DNA of 6,630 bases, from the NCBI GenBank assembly GCA_023251855.1, contig JAHEYA010000135.1, positions 1 to 6,630 of the forward strand, given 5' to 3'. Every line of letters begins with the position of its first letter. Within the stretch, counting starts at the first letter, position 1. This document shows, in pieces, positions 4,849 through 6,630 of the stretch. This DNA comes from Bacteroidota bacterium (GTDB lineage: Bacteria > Bacteroidota > Bacteroidia > 2-12-FULL-35-15). The notes under the pieces were generated by a model. It saw nothing but the letters and a program-made list of their open reading frames with translations, had not been told where the DNA came from and did not search any database. Both the position numbers and the translations under genes were made by a program.

Positions 4849-6630
4849 TTATTTTGAAATTCTTTCCACAAAACCTTTTTCATCAAACATTTTTCCTGCG
4901 GCAGATTCAGCAGTAATCACATAATAATAAGTTCCGTCCTCCACATTTTTTCCATCCCAAGGTTTAGTAATATCAGTAGATTCGAATACTTTTATTCCCC
5001 AACGGTTATAGATAACCGCTGAATATATTTTTATCCCAGTTCCTTTAACAATAAAATTATCATTAGTGCCATCACCATTTGGAGTAAATACGTTAGGGAT
5101 GGTTAGCTTACATTCAACATGAGCGATCACAACCACCTGATCGGTCGCTGTATTCCCGCAAGTATCCTTAACAGTTACCTGATATGTATTGGTATTATCA
5201 TTTGTAGGGATTACAAATGCGAGTACTGAAGTGGAGTTTTGAATACTATCTGCAACAGAAGGAGAAATTATGATCCATTTATAGGTATTACCTCCATATC
5301 CACCAGAACTTGTGGCGATCAAATTAAACGGATCAGTACCACAAACTTCATGATCTATTCCTGCATTAATGTGCAATGGGGTTCCTGTAAATACGGAAAC
5401 CTTTACACTATCCTTTGATGGGCCAGTTGTACAATGACCTGTTCCGGTAACAGTATAGGTAGTAGTGGCAGTTGGAGTAGCGTGTGTAATGGCAGTGTTT
5501 GTGCTTGACAAACCTGTTGACGGGCTCCAGATATAATTAGGTGCTCCTGTTGCTATTAAAGTTGCTATGGCTCCACCAGGACAAATTGTTGTATCATGAC
5601 TTGCAGTAACATGCAATGTTGTTGGGTTGTTTGCCGTTATAATAACATGGGCAGTATCCAAACAGCCACTAACAGTATCAGTAACAACTATAGCATAATT
5701 TGTTGTTCCGGGCAGTATAGCTCCGGTAGTTTGATTATGTGGATGAAGGATTCCTCCTGAGGAAGGCAACCAGCTATACGTATATCTGGAAGAGTCAGGA
5801 GAGCCACCACAATAATGCAATTTTACATTCGGCCTGTTACTGCTTGTTTGAGGAACACTCGTAGCAGGACACATTGGGTTTTGATCGCTGTATTTGTAGA
5901 GACAGGATATAAATGAAGTTAAGGTATTTGGAGAAATACAACTATTGGTGTAGTTGGGATTTGGCGGACCTTCATTAAAACATATTTCTACAACAACATT
6001 TGAAACTCCATCCCATTCAAATGCATTATCAAAAGGATGAGCATTCCAACCTGTAGTAACAGTATGGTTTTTGGGGGTGTATACATTAAACAAACTGCCC
6101 ACCCAGGAGGCTGTAAGTGCATTTAAATTAGTGCAACCCATATTGATAGTATACTGGTGATAAGTAGTTATGGCACCTGTTGGGATAGATGAAACATTAA
6201 AATCCAACTGATCGATTTTACCACCTGTTACACCGGCAGCATTTAATTCTGTTGCTTTAAACAGAAACTGTTGTTTAGCTGAAGTGTACCAGTTGCCATA
6301 AGGTGCGGGCCAGGTTGTAGAAGTGTTTGCAGTGGTTCCGGTACCAACAGTTGCAATTAATGGAGCTGAACAACCAACGGGATTTATACCACAGACTGAA
6401 GGAACAGAATTTCCAAAAGTTACACCAAGATGAACAGTATCACCCGCACAAATTGGTGTTGGGTATCCATAAGCAATTGGATTCGGAGGGTAACTAGGTG
6501 TAACCGTTATGGAAATAGAATCTTTTTTTACGCAACCTTGTGAACTAGTAACACTAACAACATAAACGTGAGTTCCCGGAGTGGTAATATTGGCTAAAGG
6601 ATTTGGGATTGCATAATTGTTTAAAGAATT
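4849..6630 (-). CDS. Secreted T9SS surface protein with Ig/PKD-like domains, C-terminal 593 codons
   Basis: The frame is open from the right edge to the TAA at 4849-4851, so the start lies outside the window. The in-frame TTG at 6207 is an internal leucine within a conserved domain, not a start. Numbering from the edge, the fragment holds the end of one Ig/PKD-like repeat (about 1-45), a short linker with ICAGDTVHL (60-68), an unnamed beta-rich domain (about 90-275), then three Ig/PKD-like repeats (about 265-333, 338-414, 418-506) with TYSWLPSSGG, YIWSPSTGL and YQVTVKDTCGN motifs. The type B sorting domain (about 507-593) carries PNVFTPNGDGTND, IYNRWGIKVFE and WDGKNVEDGTYYYVI. Such proteins are exported through Sec and the type IX system and end up on the cell surface or released; the natural role (adhesion, gliding or other) cannot be read here. 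It converges on kynU and has no visible partner gene such as a PorP/SprF homolog in the window. Confidence 0.9.
   Translation of the reverse strand, partial: NSLNNYAIPNPLANITTPGTHVYVVSVTSSQGCVKKDSISITVTPSYPPNPIAYGYPTPICAGDTVHLGVTFGNSVPSVCGINPVGCSAPLIATVGTGTTANTSTTWPAPYGNWYTSAKQQFLFKATELNAAGVTGGKIDQLDFNVSSIPTGAITTYHQYTINMGCTNLNALTASWVGSLFNVYTPKNHTVTTGWNAHPFDNAFEWDGVSNVVVEICFNEGPPNPNYTNSCISPNTLTSFISCLYKYSDQNPMCPATSVPQTSSNRPNVKLHYCGGSPDSSRYTYSWLPSSGGILHPHNQTTGAILPGTTNYAIVVTDTVSGCLDTAHVIITANNPTTLHVTASHDTTICPGGAIATLIATGAPNYIWSPSTGLSSTNTAITHATPTATTTYTVTGTGHCTTGPSKDSVKVSVFTGTPLHINAGIDHEVCGTDPFNLIATSSGGYGGNTYKWIIISPSVADSIQNSTSVLAFVIPTNDNTNTYQVTVKDTCGNTATDQVVVIAHVECKLTIPNVFTPNGDGTNDNFIVKGTGIKIYSAVIYNRWGIKVFESTDITKPWDGKNVEDGTYYYVITAESAAGKMFDEKGFVERISK
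4852..5112 (-). other. T9SS type B C-terminal sorting domain (gliding-motility C-terminal family)
   Basis: This encodes the last 87 residues of the surface protein. The order of motifs (IPNVFTPNGDGTNDNF, then IYNRWGIKVFES, then KPWDGKNVEDGTYYYVI, then GFVERISK) is that of the CHU_C / TIGR04131-type domain used by the type IX system. It directs outer-membrane export and is the best taxonomic marker in the window. Confidence 0.93.
5806..6363 (-). other. Unnamed beta-rich domain between Ig-like repeats
   Basis: Residues about 90-275 of the fragment contain WPAPYGNWYTSAKQQFLFKA, a TELNAAGV segment, YTINMGCTNLNALTASW, VYTPKNHTVTTGWNAHPF and FEWDGVSNVVVEICF. I recall the same motif series in other Bacteroidota surface proteins, placed next to a type B sorting domain, but cannot name an established family. 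A jelly-roll-like fold is an inference from the alternating hydrophobic pattern. Cysteines at ICF, NSC, SCL, PMC and HYC near the end could form disulfides outside the cell. Confidence 0.55.

Overview
The window looks like chromosomal DNA of a member of the Bacteroidota. The strongest evidence is the type IX secretion (T9SS) type B sorting domain, a Bacteroidota-specific system, at the C-terminus of the gene at the right edge. Supporting signs are a long DUF4175-like membrane protein of the Bacteroidota type, leaders without Shine-Dalgarno sequences, TAnnTTTG promoter elements, and AT-rich DNA. The order or family is not resolved. Kynureninase together with large Ig-repeat surface proteins fits Chitinophagales, Sphingobacteriales or Flavobacteriales-like lineages.

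Layout, left to right. Positions 1-1672 (minus) hold the first 557 codons of a large DUF4175-like membrane protein that runs off the left edge. Positions 1786-3078 (minus) hold hemL, glutamate-1-semialdehyde 2,1-aminomutase, complete. It lies 113 bases upstream of the DUF4175-like gene on the same strand. Positions 3079-3391 form a divergent intergenic region packed with degenerate 7-base tandem repeats. Positions 3392-4744 (plus) hold kynureninase, complete but carrying an in-frame 84-base insert of four perfect 21-base units, each made of three 7-base words. Positions 4745-4848 form a short convergent gap with one hairpin. Positions 4849-6630 (minus) hold the C-terminal 593 codons of a secreted multidomain surface protein that runs off the right edge.

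The genes do not form one pathway. hemL supplies 5-aminolevulinate for heme, kynureninase acts in tryptophan/kynurenine metabolism (anthranilate or NAD precursor formation), and the edge genes concern the envelope and cell surface.

The most striking signal is the 7-base repeat system. Related heptamer words occur in the hemL-kynU intergenic region and inside kynU, with a weaker trace inside the DUF4175-like gene. In the intergenic region the word sequence changes from family to family while the 7-base register is kept. In kynU the array length is a multiple of three heptamers, so the reading frame survives. This resembles the heptanucleotide STRR repeats of heterocystous cyanobacteria in form. 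Whether it is a described family in this lineage cannot be decided from the window.
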